A stretch of 64,000 bases of DNA, taken from positions 1-64,000 of the forward strand of contig NZ_PJIQ01000013.1 of assembly GCF_002929745.1 (NCBI RefSeq). Reading direction: 5' to 3'. A program made the position numbers and the translations under genes. This document shows, in pieces, positions 26,931-35,322 of this stretch. Position 1 is the first letter of the stretch. Every line of letters starts with the position of its first letter. Below the pieces are notes generated by a model. It saw only the letters and a program-made list of their open reading frames with translations. It did no database searches and was not told the origin of the DNA. Source of the DNA: Arthrobacter sp. B1805 (GTDB lineage Bacteria > Actinomycetota > Actinomycetes > Actinomycetales > Micrococcaceae).

Positions 26931-27530
26931 TTGAGGTATCCGGTTGCCTTGAGCACGGAATCACGACCACACCGAACCGAGCGGAACTCCTTCTTGACCC
27001 TTCTCTCCTCCTCCGGGGAACCAGCCCGACCGGTTCTCCCGAAGACCCTGCCTGCAGCCCGCGAGTTCGAGCGGCAGCGGCTTCGATCGCTCGAGCGGTC
27101 CGGTCTCCTCGATTCGGGCGACGACGAGCGGTTCGACCGGCTCACGCGTAAGGCCTGCGCCCAGTTCAAGGTGAGTACGGCGATCATCTCCCTCCTCGAC
27201 GCGGATCGGCAGTACCTCAAGTCCTTCGTCGGGGCCTTCCCCCGCAACATCCGGAGGGACGACGCGTTCTGCAACGTCACCATCGAGGGCGAGGACCTGC
27301 TCGTGGTACCCGATCTCCGGGCGGACGAACGGTTCCGCGACAATCCCCTCGTGGTCGGTGAGCCCTTCGTGCGCTTCTACGCCGGGGTACCCCTGCGCGG
27401 ACCGGGCGGCTGGTTCGTGGGGAGCATGTGCATCCTCGATACGATTCCGCGCGAGCTCCACGGACGGGAACAGGAGCGCCTCCGTCGACTGGCCGACGAG
27501 GTCGAGCTCGAGATGAACACCCGCCGCTGA
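26931..27530 (+). CDS. GAF-domain protein
   Basis: Protein of up to 199 residues with one GAF domain (about 60-195: TAIISLLDADRQYLKSFVG, DAFCNVTI, FYAGVPLRGPGG, GSMCILD). Stand-alone GAF proteins bind small ligands or partners; the ligand is unknown. The start is uncertain: TTG 26931 follows GGTGGAG closely and another in-frame TTG lies at 26949. The first 45 residues are outside the domain and poorly conserved in style. Confidence 0.75.
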   Translation: MRYPVALSTESRPHRTERNSFLTLLSSSGEPARPVLPKTLPAAREFERQRLRSLERSGLLDSGDDERFDRLTRKACAQFKVSTAIISLLDADRQYLKSFVGAFPRNIRRDDAFCNVTIEGEDLLVVPDLRADERFRDNPLVVGEPFVRFYAGVPLRGPGGWFVGSMCILDTIPRELHGREQERLRRLADEVELEMNTRR

Positions 27531-27590
27531 TCCTCGTGCCGGGCCGGGACGCCGGCTTCCCGCAGCCCGGCCGCGCCCTACAGTGGGACA

Positions 27591-28022
27591 ATGCGCCTTA
27601 CCCGGAATCCGAACCGACCGCCCGGCCAGCAGTGGGGGGCCGTCGCCGTCGTGGCAGTCCTGGCGGCCGGTCTCTGGTTCGGCTGGTTCGGGTGGGATAC
27701 CGAGTACCAGTACGACGCCGCCACCGGCCGGACGACCGGACCCTACGAGGTGTGGCAGGGAGCCGGAGCTCTTCTCTGCGGTGTCGTGGTGGCGGCGCTG
27801 GCATACCGGCTCCTGCGCTTCGCAGCGGCGGTCCTCGTGCTCCCGGCCTTTTTCACATTGGCCTGGATCATCACGGCGGCGGCTGCTGATTCCTCGGGGC
27901 TCTGGGTCCTCGGCGCGGTGCTCGTCGCTGCCGGTTCCGCACTCGGCGCGGGGTTGCTGCTGGGCGTCGCCGCAACGCTGAACGCGGTCCTCCGCGGGCG
28001 GCGCCCCGGTGCAGCCCGCTGA
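27591..28022 (+). CDS. Small membrane protein of unknown function
   Basis: Protein of 143 residues that I do not recognise. It has four likely membrane helices (about 17-33, 55-75, 76-97, 102-128) and an aromatic-rich loop (FGWFGWDTEYQYD) after the first helix. GTGGGA precedes the ATG. It lies 60 bases after the GAF gene; no functional link is visible. Confidence 0.65.
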   Translation: MRLTRNPNRPPGQQWGAVAVVAVLAAGLWFGWFGWDTEYQYDAATGRTTGPYEVWQGAGALLCGVVVAALAYRLLRFAAAVLVLPAFFTLAWIITAAAADSSGLWVLGAVLVAAGSALGAGLLLGVAATLNAVLRGRRPGAAR

Positions 28023-28110
28023 GCTGGTCGCGTCCCGTGATGGCGTGTGACATGCCCAATCGCTTTCCGGGAGCCCGGCAGGTGGCCCGGGTGACCGTCG
28101 GACCAGCCTC

Positions 28111-28872
28111 GTGACGTCCGTCGGAGGAACGCTCGCCGCGCTCGCACCGACTGCGGGCGCCGTCGTCCTGCTCATGGTGATCACCGTCGGGGTCCTCACC
28201 TGGTCGAGGTCGCCCCACCGGTTCGCCCCGGCGCTCGCCGTCATCCGTGGGGCAGTGCAGCTCGGACTCATCAGCCTCGTCCTGGGCGGGGTCATCACGA
28301 GTCCGATGTGGGTGGCCTGTGCGCTCCTGGTGATGTTCGCCGTCGCCGCGGTGACGGCGACCCGGCGCATCGGGTTCAGCCGTGAGCACTTCGCCCTCAT
28401 GGCACTGGGCATGGCGCTGGGCGTCGTCGTGACACTCGTGATCGTCTTCGCCACGGGCGCGATCGAGGCCCAGCCCCGGTATCTGCTGGCGCTCGGTGGA
28501 ATCGTCATCGGCAACACCATGTCCATCGCGACCCTGGCCGGGCGCCGCCTGCGCGAATCGACGTCGGAGCGATGGGACGAGGTGGAAGGCTGGCTGGCGC
28601 TCGGTGCCACCCCCCGGCAGGCCACGCTCGACCTCGCACGCGCTGCCGTCTATTCGGCCCTGATCCCCTCGACCGACCAGACGAAGACCACCGGTCTGGT
28701 CACGCTGCCGGGCGCCTTCGTCGGTGCCATCTTCGGCGGCATCTCACCCCTGGAGGCGGGTCGCTTCCAGATCGTCGTCCTCGCGTCGATCATGGCAGCG
28801 GGTGCGCTGACCGCCGTCGTGCTGGTACGTGGGCTGGCGCCGGCGACCCTCAGGCCGGACGCGCCGGACTGA
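28111..28872 (+). CDS. FetB/UPF0014 family ABC transporter permease
   Basis: Membrane protein of 253 residues with about seven helices and the UPF0014 core (AVIRGAVQL, GIVIGNTMS, GLVTLPGAFVGAIFGG). FetB of E. coli, with its ATPase FetA, is linked to iron export. No ATPase gene is adjacent here, so the partner must be elsewhere or the protein works differently. Start is GTG 28111 with a weak ribosome site. Confidence 0.8.
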   Translation: MTSVGGTLAALAPTAGAVVLLMVITVGVLTWSRSPHRFAPALAVIRGAVQLGLISLVLGGVITSPMWVACALLVMFAVAAVTATRRIGFSREHFALMALGMALGVVVTLVIVFATGAIEAQPRYLLALGGIVIGNTMSIATLAGRRLRESTSERWDEVEGWLALGATPRQATLDLARAAVYSALIPSTDQTKTTGLVTLPGAFVGAIFGGISPLEAGRFQIVVLASIMAAGALTAVVLVRGLAPATLRPDAPD

Positions 28873-28931
28873 CCGGGGGACGACGCCGGGACCTCGGGAA
28901 TGCGGTGCGCTCCGCCAGCGCTTCACCGGGC

Positions 28932-29951
28932 ATGAAGAGTATCGGTTTCCTGTCATTCGGGCACTACCAGGACGTGCGGGGCTCGCGCGTGCCCACCGCA
29001 CGCGAGGCACTGGTCCAGGCCGTCGAACTCGCCGTCGCAGCGGAAGAGCTCGGCGTCGACGGCGCCTACATGCGCGTGCACCACTTCGCGCCGCAGTACT
29101 CGGCGCCGTTTCCGCTGCTGGCCGCCATGGCCGCCCGGACGAAGACCATCGAATTGGGAACCGGCGTGATCGACATGCGCTACGAGAACCCGCTCTACAT
29201 GGCCGAGGAAGCGGCCGTCACCGACCTCATCAGCAACCGCCGCCTGCAGCTCGGGATCAGCAGGGGATCGCCCGAGACCGCGATCAACGGCTCGCGTTCG
29301 TTCGGCTATGTCCCGGAGGAAGGCACCACGGACGCCGACCTCGCGCGGGACAAGGCCGCCCTGTTCCGACGGGCGATTGCAGGGCACGGCGTCGCCGATG
29401 CCAATCCGCGCATGACCGGCAGCACAGGCAAGCTGCCGATCGATCCGCTCTCGCCCGGACTGTCCGAGCGCATCTGGTGGGGATCCGGCACCCGTGCGAC
29501 AGCGCAATGGGCGGGCGAGCAGGGGTTGAACCTGATGAGTTCGACGCTCCTGACGGAAGACACCGGTGTGCCGTTCGACGAGTTGCAGGCCGAGCAGATC
29601 GAGATCTTCCGGAAGGCGTGGGCGGACGCAGGACACGGCTGGACGCCGAGAGTCTCGGTCAGCCGCAGCATCCTGCCCATCGTCAGCGAGACGGACGAGT
29701 ACTACTTCGGTCTCCGCGCGCAGCAGGAATCGACGGACCAGGTGGGCATCCTCGACGGCGCGCGGTCCCGTTTCGGTCGCAGCTACATCGGGGCGCCGGA
29801 CGTCATCGCGGAACAGCTCGCTGCCGACGCCGCCGTCCAGGCTGCCGACACCCTGCTCGTGACCATCCCGAACCAGCTCGGCGTCGACTTTAACGCTGCG
29901 CTTCTGGGGAACATCGTCCATCTCGTCGGGCCGGCGGCAGGGCTGCGCTGA
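28932..29951 (+). CDS. LLM-class flavin-dependent oxidoreductase (luciferase-like)
   Basis: Protein of 339 residues with a luciferase-like barrel (MKSIGFLSFGHYQD, DGAYMRVHHFA, GTGVIDMRYENPLYMAEEAA, LGISRGSPE). These enzymes use FMN or F420; which one cannot be told. ATG 28932 starts the typical N-terminus, but the ribosome site is poor; GTG 28905 is possible. It lies 59 bases after the FetB-like gene. Confidence 0.85.
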   Translation: MKSIGFLSFGHYQDVRGSRVPTAREALVQAVELAVAAEELGVDGAYMRVHHFAPQYSAPFPLLAAMAARTKTIELGTGVIDMRYENPLYMAEEAAVTDLISNRRLQLGISRGSPETAINGSRSFGYVPEEGTTDADLARDKAALFRRAIAGHGVADANPRMTGSTGKLPIDPLSPGLSERIWWGSGTRATAQWAGEQGLNLMSSTLLTEDTGVPFDELQAEQIEIFRKAWADAGHGWTPRVSVSRSILPIVSETDEYYFGLRAQQESTDQVGILDGARSRFGRSYIGAPDVIAEQLAADAAVQAADTLLVTIPNQLGVDFNAALLGNIVHLVGPAAGLR

Positions 29952-29965
29952 CGGATGGGCTCACC

Positions 29966-29995
29966 GAGCCAACCTGTCACGAGCCAACCTGTCAC
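29966..29995. repeat. Perfect 15-bp tandem duplication
   Basis: GAGCCAACCTGTCAC is repeated head to tail at 29966-29980 and 29981-29995, between the LLM gene and the broken cutinase gene. It could mark slippage or a rearrangement that removed the cutinase 5' end. Confidence 0.7.
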
Positions 29996-30007
29996 CGTCT
30001 CACGAGG

Positions 30008-30940
30008 GTGGAGGAAAGGCCAGAGTGCACGGAATTTGTTGTCGCAGCGGGGGCCAGGAACCTAGCGTGGTGCGCGAATCGGGCTCCCCGGCGCTGCGTC
30101 GCCGAGGGCGCGAGTACTCCCACGACCACCCGTGACCTGCCCCACCATCCTGTCGCGACGCCTGTCAACCTCCCGGAGGAGCTCTTCCTTGAGATCGCGA
30201 GCATCGAGGCGCCACGCGGCAGCTTCGCGACCGCGACGACGACGATATCTCGCTTCGCCGCCGGCTCCTTCGGCGGCGGGACCATCTACTACCCGACATC
30301 GACGACGTCGGGTACCTTCGGCGCCGTGGCGATCTCCCCGGGCTATACGGCCGCGCAGTCGAGCATCTCCTGGCTCGGGCCTCGCCTGGCGTCCCGGGGA
30401 TTCGTGGTCATCACCATCGACACGCTGTCCCGCTACGATCAGCCCGCGGAGCGCGGTGACCAGCTCAACGCCGCACTCACCTACCTGACCCGGTCCAGCG
30501 CCGTCCGCGACGGTATCGATCCCTCGCGGCTCGCAGTGATGGGACATTCGATGGGCGGAGGCGGCACCCTGGAGGCGGCGAAGGACAACCCCGCGCTCCG
30601 GGCCACGATCGGCATGACGCCCTACAACCTCGACAAGAGCTGGCCCGAGATCACGACGCCCAGCCTGATCATCGGTGCGCAGAACGACGACGCCGCCCCC
30701 GTCAGCCGCCACTCCATCCCCTTCTACAACGGGCTGACCAGCCTGCCGCAGAAGGCGTACCTCGAGTTGCGGGGCGCCTAGCACTACGCCCCGGACACCA
30801 GCAACACCACGATCGCGTCCTCCAGCATCTCCTGGCTGAAGCGGTTCGTGGACGACGACCTGCGGTACTCGCAGTTCCTCTGCCCCGCGCCGACGGTCAG
30901 CACGGCCATCTCGGACTACCGGACCGACTGCGGCTACTGA
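30008..30940 (+). pseudogene. PET-hydrolase-like cutinase interrupted by TAG and lacking a signal peptide
   Basis: The reading frame codes for a cutinase / polyester hydrolase of the PETase type. Kept are the nucleophile S181 in GHSMGGGG, the oxyanion Y113 (SPGYTA) and the acid D227 (GAQNDDAAP). At 30779-30781 a TAG stop replaces the residue right before the catalytic histidine: the sequence reads LELRGA, stop, HYAPDTSNTT. The same frame then continues cleanly for 52 codons (ISWLKRF, the cysteine pair FLC...DC) to TGA 30938-30940. Family members usually have Ser there, one base from TAG if the codon was TCG. The wobble Trp of the active site is Tyr (TPYN, 204-207). No signal peptide precedes residue 60, although these enzymes are secreted, so the 5' end also looks lost. 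Confidence 0.85.
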
Positions 30941-30987
30941 CCCGTCCGAGGCGTGGCGGAGGACCGACGGACGGCCCTGGATCCCAG

Positions 30988-31014
30988 GCCTCCCCGCACC
31001 GCGGGCGGGGAGGC
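30988..31014. terminator. Bidirectional hairpin terminator
   Basis: Perfect 10-bp stem GCCTCCCCGC (30988-30997) with GCGGGGAGGC (31005-31014), 7-base loop, between the convergent cutinase pseudogene and the GAF-ANTAR gene. Confidence 0.65.
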
Positions 31015-31069
31015 TGTCGGTCGCGGTCGCGGTCGGTCTTGGTCGACGGGGTGCAGCCGCAGTACCCCG

Positions 31070-31798
31070 CTACCGGGAATCAGCCCCACGGGAAGCAGGG
31101 CCACTCGTCAGCTCCGCCGCGATCTCGGCCACCGAACGCCGGTCGCGCTCGGCTCGCGCCACCAGTTCGCGGAAGGCCGTCCGGTCATCCACGCCGAGCT
31201 GCGCCATGATTATGCCTTTGGCCATACCGACACGGTCCCGCATCTGCAGGGCCGTCGAGAGTTCGGAGCCTATCTGCTGGGGCGTCTCCCTCGTCTGGAC
31301 GTGACTCAGCAGGGTGGCCGCCGGAACGGCGAAGCGGGTGAGGGCTCGCTCCGTCGTGTCGTCGAAGGCTCCCGCCTCGGTCGAGTAGACCTTCATCGCC
31401 CCGAACGTCGTGCGTCCCTGGATGAGCGGGACGCTCTGGCAGGACCGGACCGACATCGCTGCCGCGGCCGAGGCCCATTGTGCCCAGGCCTGCCCGGGAG
31501 CGGTCGTGTCGTCCGACCGCGCGGGTTGCCCGGTGGACCAGGCGCTGAGGCAGGGTCCCTCGGACAGTTCGTACTGCAGCTCGTCGGCCCGCTTGACCAG
31601 GTTGTCCGTTGCGCCGGTGCTGGTCCTCCGACCATGGTGGATGAGGGAAACACCAGCGCCGGTGGCGCCGGGGATCAGATCGCGGGCAGCTTCGGCCAGA
31701 AGGTCCACGGCGTGCTGCACTGTTTCTTCGGTGAGGAGATGCCCCCGAACACGGCCGAAGATGACGGCGAGTTCGTTGAGGTTGGGCTCGGATTCCAC
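31070..31798 (-). CDS. GAF-ANTAR domain protein (RNA-binding antiterminator type)
   Basis: Protein of 242 residues from GTG 31798, which has GAGG six bases upstream. A GAF domain (about 15-165, GAGVSLIHHGRR, GPCLSAW) is followed by an ANTAR domain (about 180-235, ALQMRDRVGMAKGIIMAQLGV). ANTAR domains bind paired RNA hairpins and prevent transcription termination; the GAF part senses a signal. A longer frame to 31987 adds proline-rich sequence unlike the family. A decayed ANTAR copy lies upstream at 32074-32262. Confidence 0.88.
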   Translation of the reverse strand: MESEPNLNELAVIFGRVRGHLLTEETVQHAVDLLAEAARDLIPGATGAGVSLIHHGRRTSTGATDNLVKRADELQYELSEGPCLSAWSTGQPARSDDTTAPGQAWAQWASAAAAMSVRSCQSVPLIQGRTTFGAMKVYSTEAGAFDDTTERALTRFAVPAATLLSHVQTRETPQQIGSELSTALQMRDRVGMAKGIIMAQLGVDDRTAFRELVARAERDRRSVAEIAAELTSGPASRGADSR

Positions 31799-32073
31799 AA
31801 TAGGCCTCGAGAAGTCCTGACGCCGGGCAGGCCGGCGATGCACGGCGCCCACTTCTAGACGTCGTTCAAGATAGTCACTGCGGGGTGCCGGGGGCAAATC
31901 CGTCGGCGGGTCACGATCGCCGGTAGCTGCATGACCCGCCGGCCGATTCGCTGGTGTCCGACCCGGATTCGACGACGGACCCTGCATCGAGCCGGTGGGC
32001 TGCGCGCAGGACCGTCGATGTCGTGGCTCGCGATCGACTTCGCGTACCCGCCCTACCGCCCGGTGGCCGGCGC

Positions 32074-32262
32074 CTAGGACCGCTCGCTGGCGGACTGGAC
32101 GACGCGCTCGGCGGCCAGCCGCAGCTTCATGTTCCTGCTGCTGGAGGCACGCTGCAGGATGGCCGACGCTTCATCCTGCGAGCACTTCTTCTGGAACATG
32201 ATGATCCCGACGGCGGTGTTGATGGTTTGCCGCGACGCCAGTGCGGCTTCGAGGCCGAATGG
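32074..32262 (-). pseudogene. Orphan ANTAR-domain fragment
   Basis: An open stretch of 62 codons plus TAG codes for a whole ANTAR domain (GLEAALASRQTINTAVGIIM, then FQKKCSQDEASAILQRASS and a KLRLAAERVV end) but has no start codon and no sensor domain. It begins directly after the TGA of the upstream coiled-coil gene, in the same frame. A deletion that joined that gene to the tail of a GAF-ANTAR gene would explain it. Confidence 0.75.
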
Positions 32263-33180
32263 TCACTCCAGTTCCTGGAGGAGAGCCTCTGCTGCTTCTT
32301 CCTCGTCCCTCGCCTCCGCGAGGGAGCGACCGGCCTCGTCCGCCTGTTCATCGAGCCCTGCCGCCTGGCCGTCGACGTCGGCGAGTTCACGCTGCAGGAT
32401 CTCCAACCGTTCGTTCAGGTCCTCGATGGTTGCCGTCAGTCCGTCACGGCGAACGGAGATCCGCTCGAGCCGACGGCGGATGCCGGATGCCGCTGCCTCC
32501 GCCTCGGCTGATGCTTCACGGGCTGCGTCGAGCCGGGCCTGGGCCTGTCGGCGCCGACGTGCAAGCGTCAGCTGCTGCGCCTTTCGTGATCCGCCCGTGG
32601 TGCCGTCCGGTGTGCCTGTGTCCGCGTGCGGATCCCGGCCCTCGTCGTCGCCGTCGGCCGGCGTGGAGGGCGGGGCGAAGGGTCCCGCCACCGCCCCCTC
32701 GAGGTCTACCGGATCCCATCCGGTAGCCTCCAGCGTCCGCACAAGGCGACCCGTGAGCACCGCTGCTGCGGCGGCGGGATCGGCGAGGGCGGCTCGCAGG
32801 GTCTGCTCGACACCGGGGAGGGCGGCGGCCCCGACGTCGTGCCCCACCTCGGCGGCGGCATCGAGGGATTGCCGCGCGACGGCGGCGAGGAGACGCTGGC
32901 GTTGCTGGCCGAGCGCGTTCAGCTGGGCGCGGTCCAGGCTCGCCTGAGCCGCCTTGAGCGACGCGCCGAGCTCCAGCACCTGCTCCACCTCATCCCGGCG
33001 GCGATTGACGAGCACGTTGACGAGCCAGGCCGCCGACGCCGGCTTCGGCAGCTTGCGCAGCATACCGGCGAGCGTCTTGTCGCCGTGCTGCGTAGCCTCC
33101 TTCGCAGCGGTGTTCCGAGCAGCGGTGAACTGGTCCAGCGGCAGGGCGTAGAGCCTCGCCACCTCCTCCACGAATTCCAT
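32263..33180 (-). CDS. Conserved coiled-coil protein of unknown function
   Basis: Protein of 305 residues from ATG 33180. The N-terminal half (1-140) is helical with a DQFTAARNTAAKEA segment and AAWLVNVLVNR. An acidic, Pro/Thr/Gly-rich linker follows (about 165-200), then a long coiled coil (about 205-305) rich in Ala, Arg and Glu. Similar actinobacterial proteins are annotated only as hypothetical as far as I know. Its stop is followed in frame by an ANTAR remnant, so its true C-terminus may have been altered. It is divergent from the DinB-type gene at 33286. Confidence 0.75.
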   Translation of the reverse strand: MEFVEEVARLYALPLDQFTAARNTAAKEATQHGDKTLAGMLRKLPKPASAAWLVNVLVNRRRDEVEQVLELGASLKAAQASLDRAQLNALGQQRQRLLAAVARQSLDAAAEVGHDVGAAALPGVEQTLRAALADPAAAAAVLTGRLVRTLEATGWDPVDLEGAVAGPFAPPSTPADGDDEGRDPHADTGTPDGTTGGSRKAQQLTLARRRRQAQARLDAAREASAEAEAAASGIRRRLERISVRRDGLTATIEDLNERLEILQRELADVDGQAAGLDEQADEAGRSLAEARDEEEAAEALLQELE

Positions 33181-33285
33181 GTCTGCTGCATCCTCCCGAT
33201 GACTCCCGTGCAGTGCTCTGGTGCTCCCACACGCCGGATGGAACACTGCTCCTGTCACCGTACGGCCACCCAAGGAGCCCCGACT

Positions 33286-33924
33286 ATGGAAGCAGATGAG
33301 ATAGCGGTGGCGGTGAGAGCCGAACGGCAGCACCTGTGCGGCTTCCTGGAGACACTCGACGACGCCGAGTGGACCGCACCGTCCCTGTGTTCTGCTTGGA
33401 CCGTGCGGGAGGTGGTCGCCCACCTGACGATCCCGACCAGGGCGTCGGTGGGATTCCTCGTCGTGGCGGCCATCAAGGCTCGCGGCAGTTTCCACCGGAT
33501 GATCGCGGATACCGCGCGCGACCGTGCAGCGAGGTTCACCGCCGCCGAGCTCGTCCAACAGTTGCGCGAGAGCGCGGAGTCCTCCCGGCGCATCCCGGGC
33601 AGCGCTCCCATGGACCCGTTGACCGACCTGCTCGTGCACGGACAGGACATCGCTCAGGCGCTCGGCCGCGCCTACCGCGTGCGCCTCGACGTCGCCGTTC
33701 CTGTGCTGACCTACGTCGTGGGGAACCGGATGCTGGGCGCTCCCGAGCGGCTTCTGGGACTCGAGCTGGTCGCGACCGATGCGGAGTGGTCATCGGGTGA
33801 GGGGCCCCGGGTGGAAGGGAGCGTGGAGGACCTGCTCCTCGTCGCGGCCGGCCGTCCGGTGGGGCTCGCGCGGCTGTCCGGCCCCGGCGTGGAACAGCTG
33901 GTCGGGCGGCTGGACGGACGATAG
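33286..33924 (+). CDS. DinB / maleylpyruvate isomerase family protein (mycothiol-type)
   Basis: Protein of 212 residues of the DinB four-helix family found with mycothiol-dependent enzymes. It contains the SAWTVREVVAHLT motif (metal-binding His) and LLVHGQDIA (second His). Such proteins are putative mycothiol S-transferases or isomerases; the substrate is unknown. AAGGAG lies eight bases before ATG 33286. Presence of this family supports an actinobacterial host. Confidence 0.85.
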   Translation: MEADEIAVAVRAERQHLCGFLETLDDAEWTAPSLCSAWTVREVVAHLTIPTRASVGFLVVAAIKARGSFHRMIADTARDRAARFTAAELVQQLRESAESSRRIPGSAPMDPLTDLLVHGQDIAQALGRAYRVRLDVAVPVLTYVVGNRMLGAPERLLGLELVATDAEWSSGEGPRVEGSVEDLLLVAAGRPVGLARLSGPGVEQLVGRLDGR

Positions 33925-33986
33925 GGCACCGCGGCCGACCTTCTCGGCTGTCCCGTCCGACGCCGGAGGTGCCCGTGTATAGCAGT

Positions 33987-34014
33987 TCCCTCGTGTGGCC
34001 ACCAGTACGAGGGA
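33987..34014. terminator. Hairpin after the DinB-type gene
   Basis: 8-bp stem TCCCTCGT (33987-33994) with ACGAGGGA (34007-34014), 12-base loop. It lies between the DinB-type gene and the methionine transporter promoter. Confidence 0.5.
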
Positions 34015-34051
34015 CGTGCACGTCGTTTGTGACGTAGCGAGCCGGTTCATT

Positions 34052-34080
34052 TTGACCGGTCCCGAGCCGTGAATTAGCGT
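34052..34080 (+). promoter_or_regulatory. Promoter of the metQNI operon
   Basis: TTGACC (34052-34057), 17-bp spacer, TAGCGT (34075-34080, fits TAnnnT). Transcription from it would begin near 34087, just before the riboswitch P1 stem. Confidence 0.6.
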
Positions 34081-34083
34081 CGG

Positions 34084-34215
34084 GTGAAGAATCAAGAGTT
34101 CCAGCCACAGGCCCTGGCCGGTTGGACAGCAACCCTCTCCCGTAGTGGGGTGCTCCAGGTGAAGATTCGGCCGCCGAGATATTTTCCGGTTGGCAAGTAC
34201 GGCGTTTCCGGAGCT
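34084..34215 (+). promoter_or_regulatory. SAM-IV-like riboswitch
   Basis: The leader of the methionine transporter resembles the actinobacterial SAM-IV class. It has a P1 pair GAATC (34089-34093) with GATTC (34164-34168), the core GACAGCAACCCTC and GTGGGGTGCTCC ahead of AGGTGA, and a 3' extra stem CGCCG (34172-34176) with CGGCG (34200-34204) as SAM-IV and not SAM-I has. It should bind S-adenosylmethionine and lower transporter synthesis when methionine is plentiful. About 150 bases remain between it and the metQ start; a clear terminator or anti-Shine-Dalgarno switch was not worked out. Confidence 0.8.
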
Positions 34216-34362
34216 GCTCAAGCGGTGATGGTTTGCGCCCGCACTACATGGAAGCAAGCCAGCGTGCCGCAGTCGGGTAGTTCCTCCGAAGTGCACAACG
34301 CCTTCCGGCGGCGGCACCAACGGCTTGCTCGTTCCGTTCCCGATGTTCGAGAAAGAAGACCA

Positions 34363-35250
34363 ATGATTCACTCCCGCAGGCTTTTGGTTATCGCCGTCGT
34401 CCCGTTCCTTGCAGTGACCGTCGCGTGCGGTTCCTCGGCAGCCAGCTCCGAAGGAGGGGACGAGAAAGTGCGCCTCGGCGTCGTCGGGGCCAGTGACCCG
34501 GAATGGGCCATCCTCACCGATGCCGCTGCAGAGGAGGGCATCGACCTCGAGGTGGTCGACTTCGCCGAGTACACGCAGCCGAACCCCGCGTTGACCGAGG
34601 GCGACCTCGATCTCAACCAGTTCCAGCACCTCGTCTACCTGGCGCGCTACAACGTCTCCAGCGGCGAGGAACTGACCCCCGTCGGATCGACGGCGATCTA
34701 CCCGCTGGGGCTGTACTCCACGAAGCACGGTTCGGTGGAGGACATTCCCGAGGGTTCGACTGTTGCTGTTCCCAATGACGAGAGCAATCTTGCGCGTGGC
34801 CTCCTCGTTCTCCAGTCCGCAGGACTGGTTGTGCTCAAGGACGGCGGCAGCGCGTTCTCCACGATCGACGACATCGACGAAGAGGCCTCGAAGGTCACCG
34901 TCACCACGCTGGACGCGTCGCTCACCCCGACCTCCCTTCCCGACGTCGCGGCGGCAATCATCAACAATGACTTCGTCCAGGACGCCGGGCTCAGCTTCGA
35001 CGACGCCATCGCGAAGGACGATCCCGCGGATCCTGCTGCGGCTGCCTATGTGAACGTCTTCGCCTCCCGTGCAGGCGAGGAGAACAACGAGACCTACCTC
35101 AAGCTCGTGAGCATCTACCAGGACACCCAGGAGGTCCTCGATGCGGTGCAGGAGACCTCGGGCGGTACCGCCGAGTTCCTGAAGGTTCCCGCGGAGGAGC
35201 TGAAGACGAGTCTGGACACCGTCGAGGAAGACACGAAGGCCCAAGGCTGA
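34363..35250 (+). CDS. metQ: Methionine ABC transporter substrate-binding lipoprotein
   Basis: NlpA/MetQ lipoprotein of 295 residues, lipobox VTVAC with lipidated C22, then the MetQ fold (DLDLNQFQHLVYL, VAVPNDESNLARGL). It delivers methionine to MetNI. ATG 34363 starts the signal peptide; the frame is open further upstream, but that part is the riboswitch. It is followed by a hairpin before metN. Confidence 0.92.
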   Translation: MIHSRRLLVIAVVPFLAVTVACGSSAASSEGGDEKVRLGVVGASDPEWAILTDAAAEEGIDLEVVDFAEYTQPNPALTEGDLDLNQFQHLVYLARYNVSSGEELTPVGSTAIYPLGLYSTKHGSVEDIPEGSTVAVPNDESNLARGLLVLQSAGLVVLKDGGSAFSTIDDIDEEASKVTVTTLDASLTPTSLPDVAAAIINNDFVQDAGLSFDDAIAKDDPADPAAAAYVNVFASRAGEENNETYLKLVSIYQDTQEVLDAVQETSGGTAEFLKVPAEELKTSLDTVEEDTKAQG

Positions 35251-35267
35251 CGATTCGTGTCCTCTTC

Positions 35268-35300
35268 GTGTGGCCGGCCGGTGATCCTGGCCGGCCACAC
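35268..35300 (+). terminator. Intercistronic hairpin between metQ and metN
   Basis: Perfect 12-bp stem GTGTGGCCGGCC (35268-35279) with GGCCGGCCACAC (35289-35300), 9-base loop, in the 72-base gap. It is likely a partial terminator or 3'-end stabiliser that keeps MetQ above MetN and MetI. Confidence 0.65.
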
Positions 35301-35322
35301 TACTACTCCAGCTAGGAAGACC

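Noticed and set aside
30008-30190. Signal peptide of the cutinase
   Set aside because: The N-terminal 60 codons lack a hydrophobic core and a cleavage site in this frame; I did not find one in the others.
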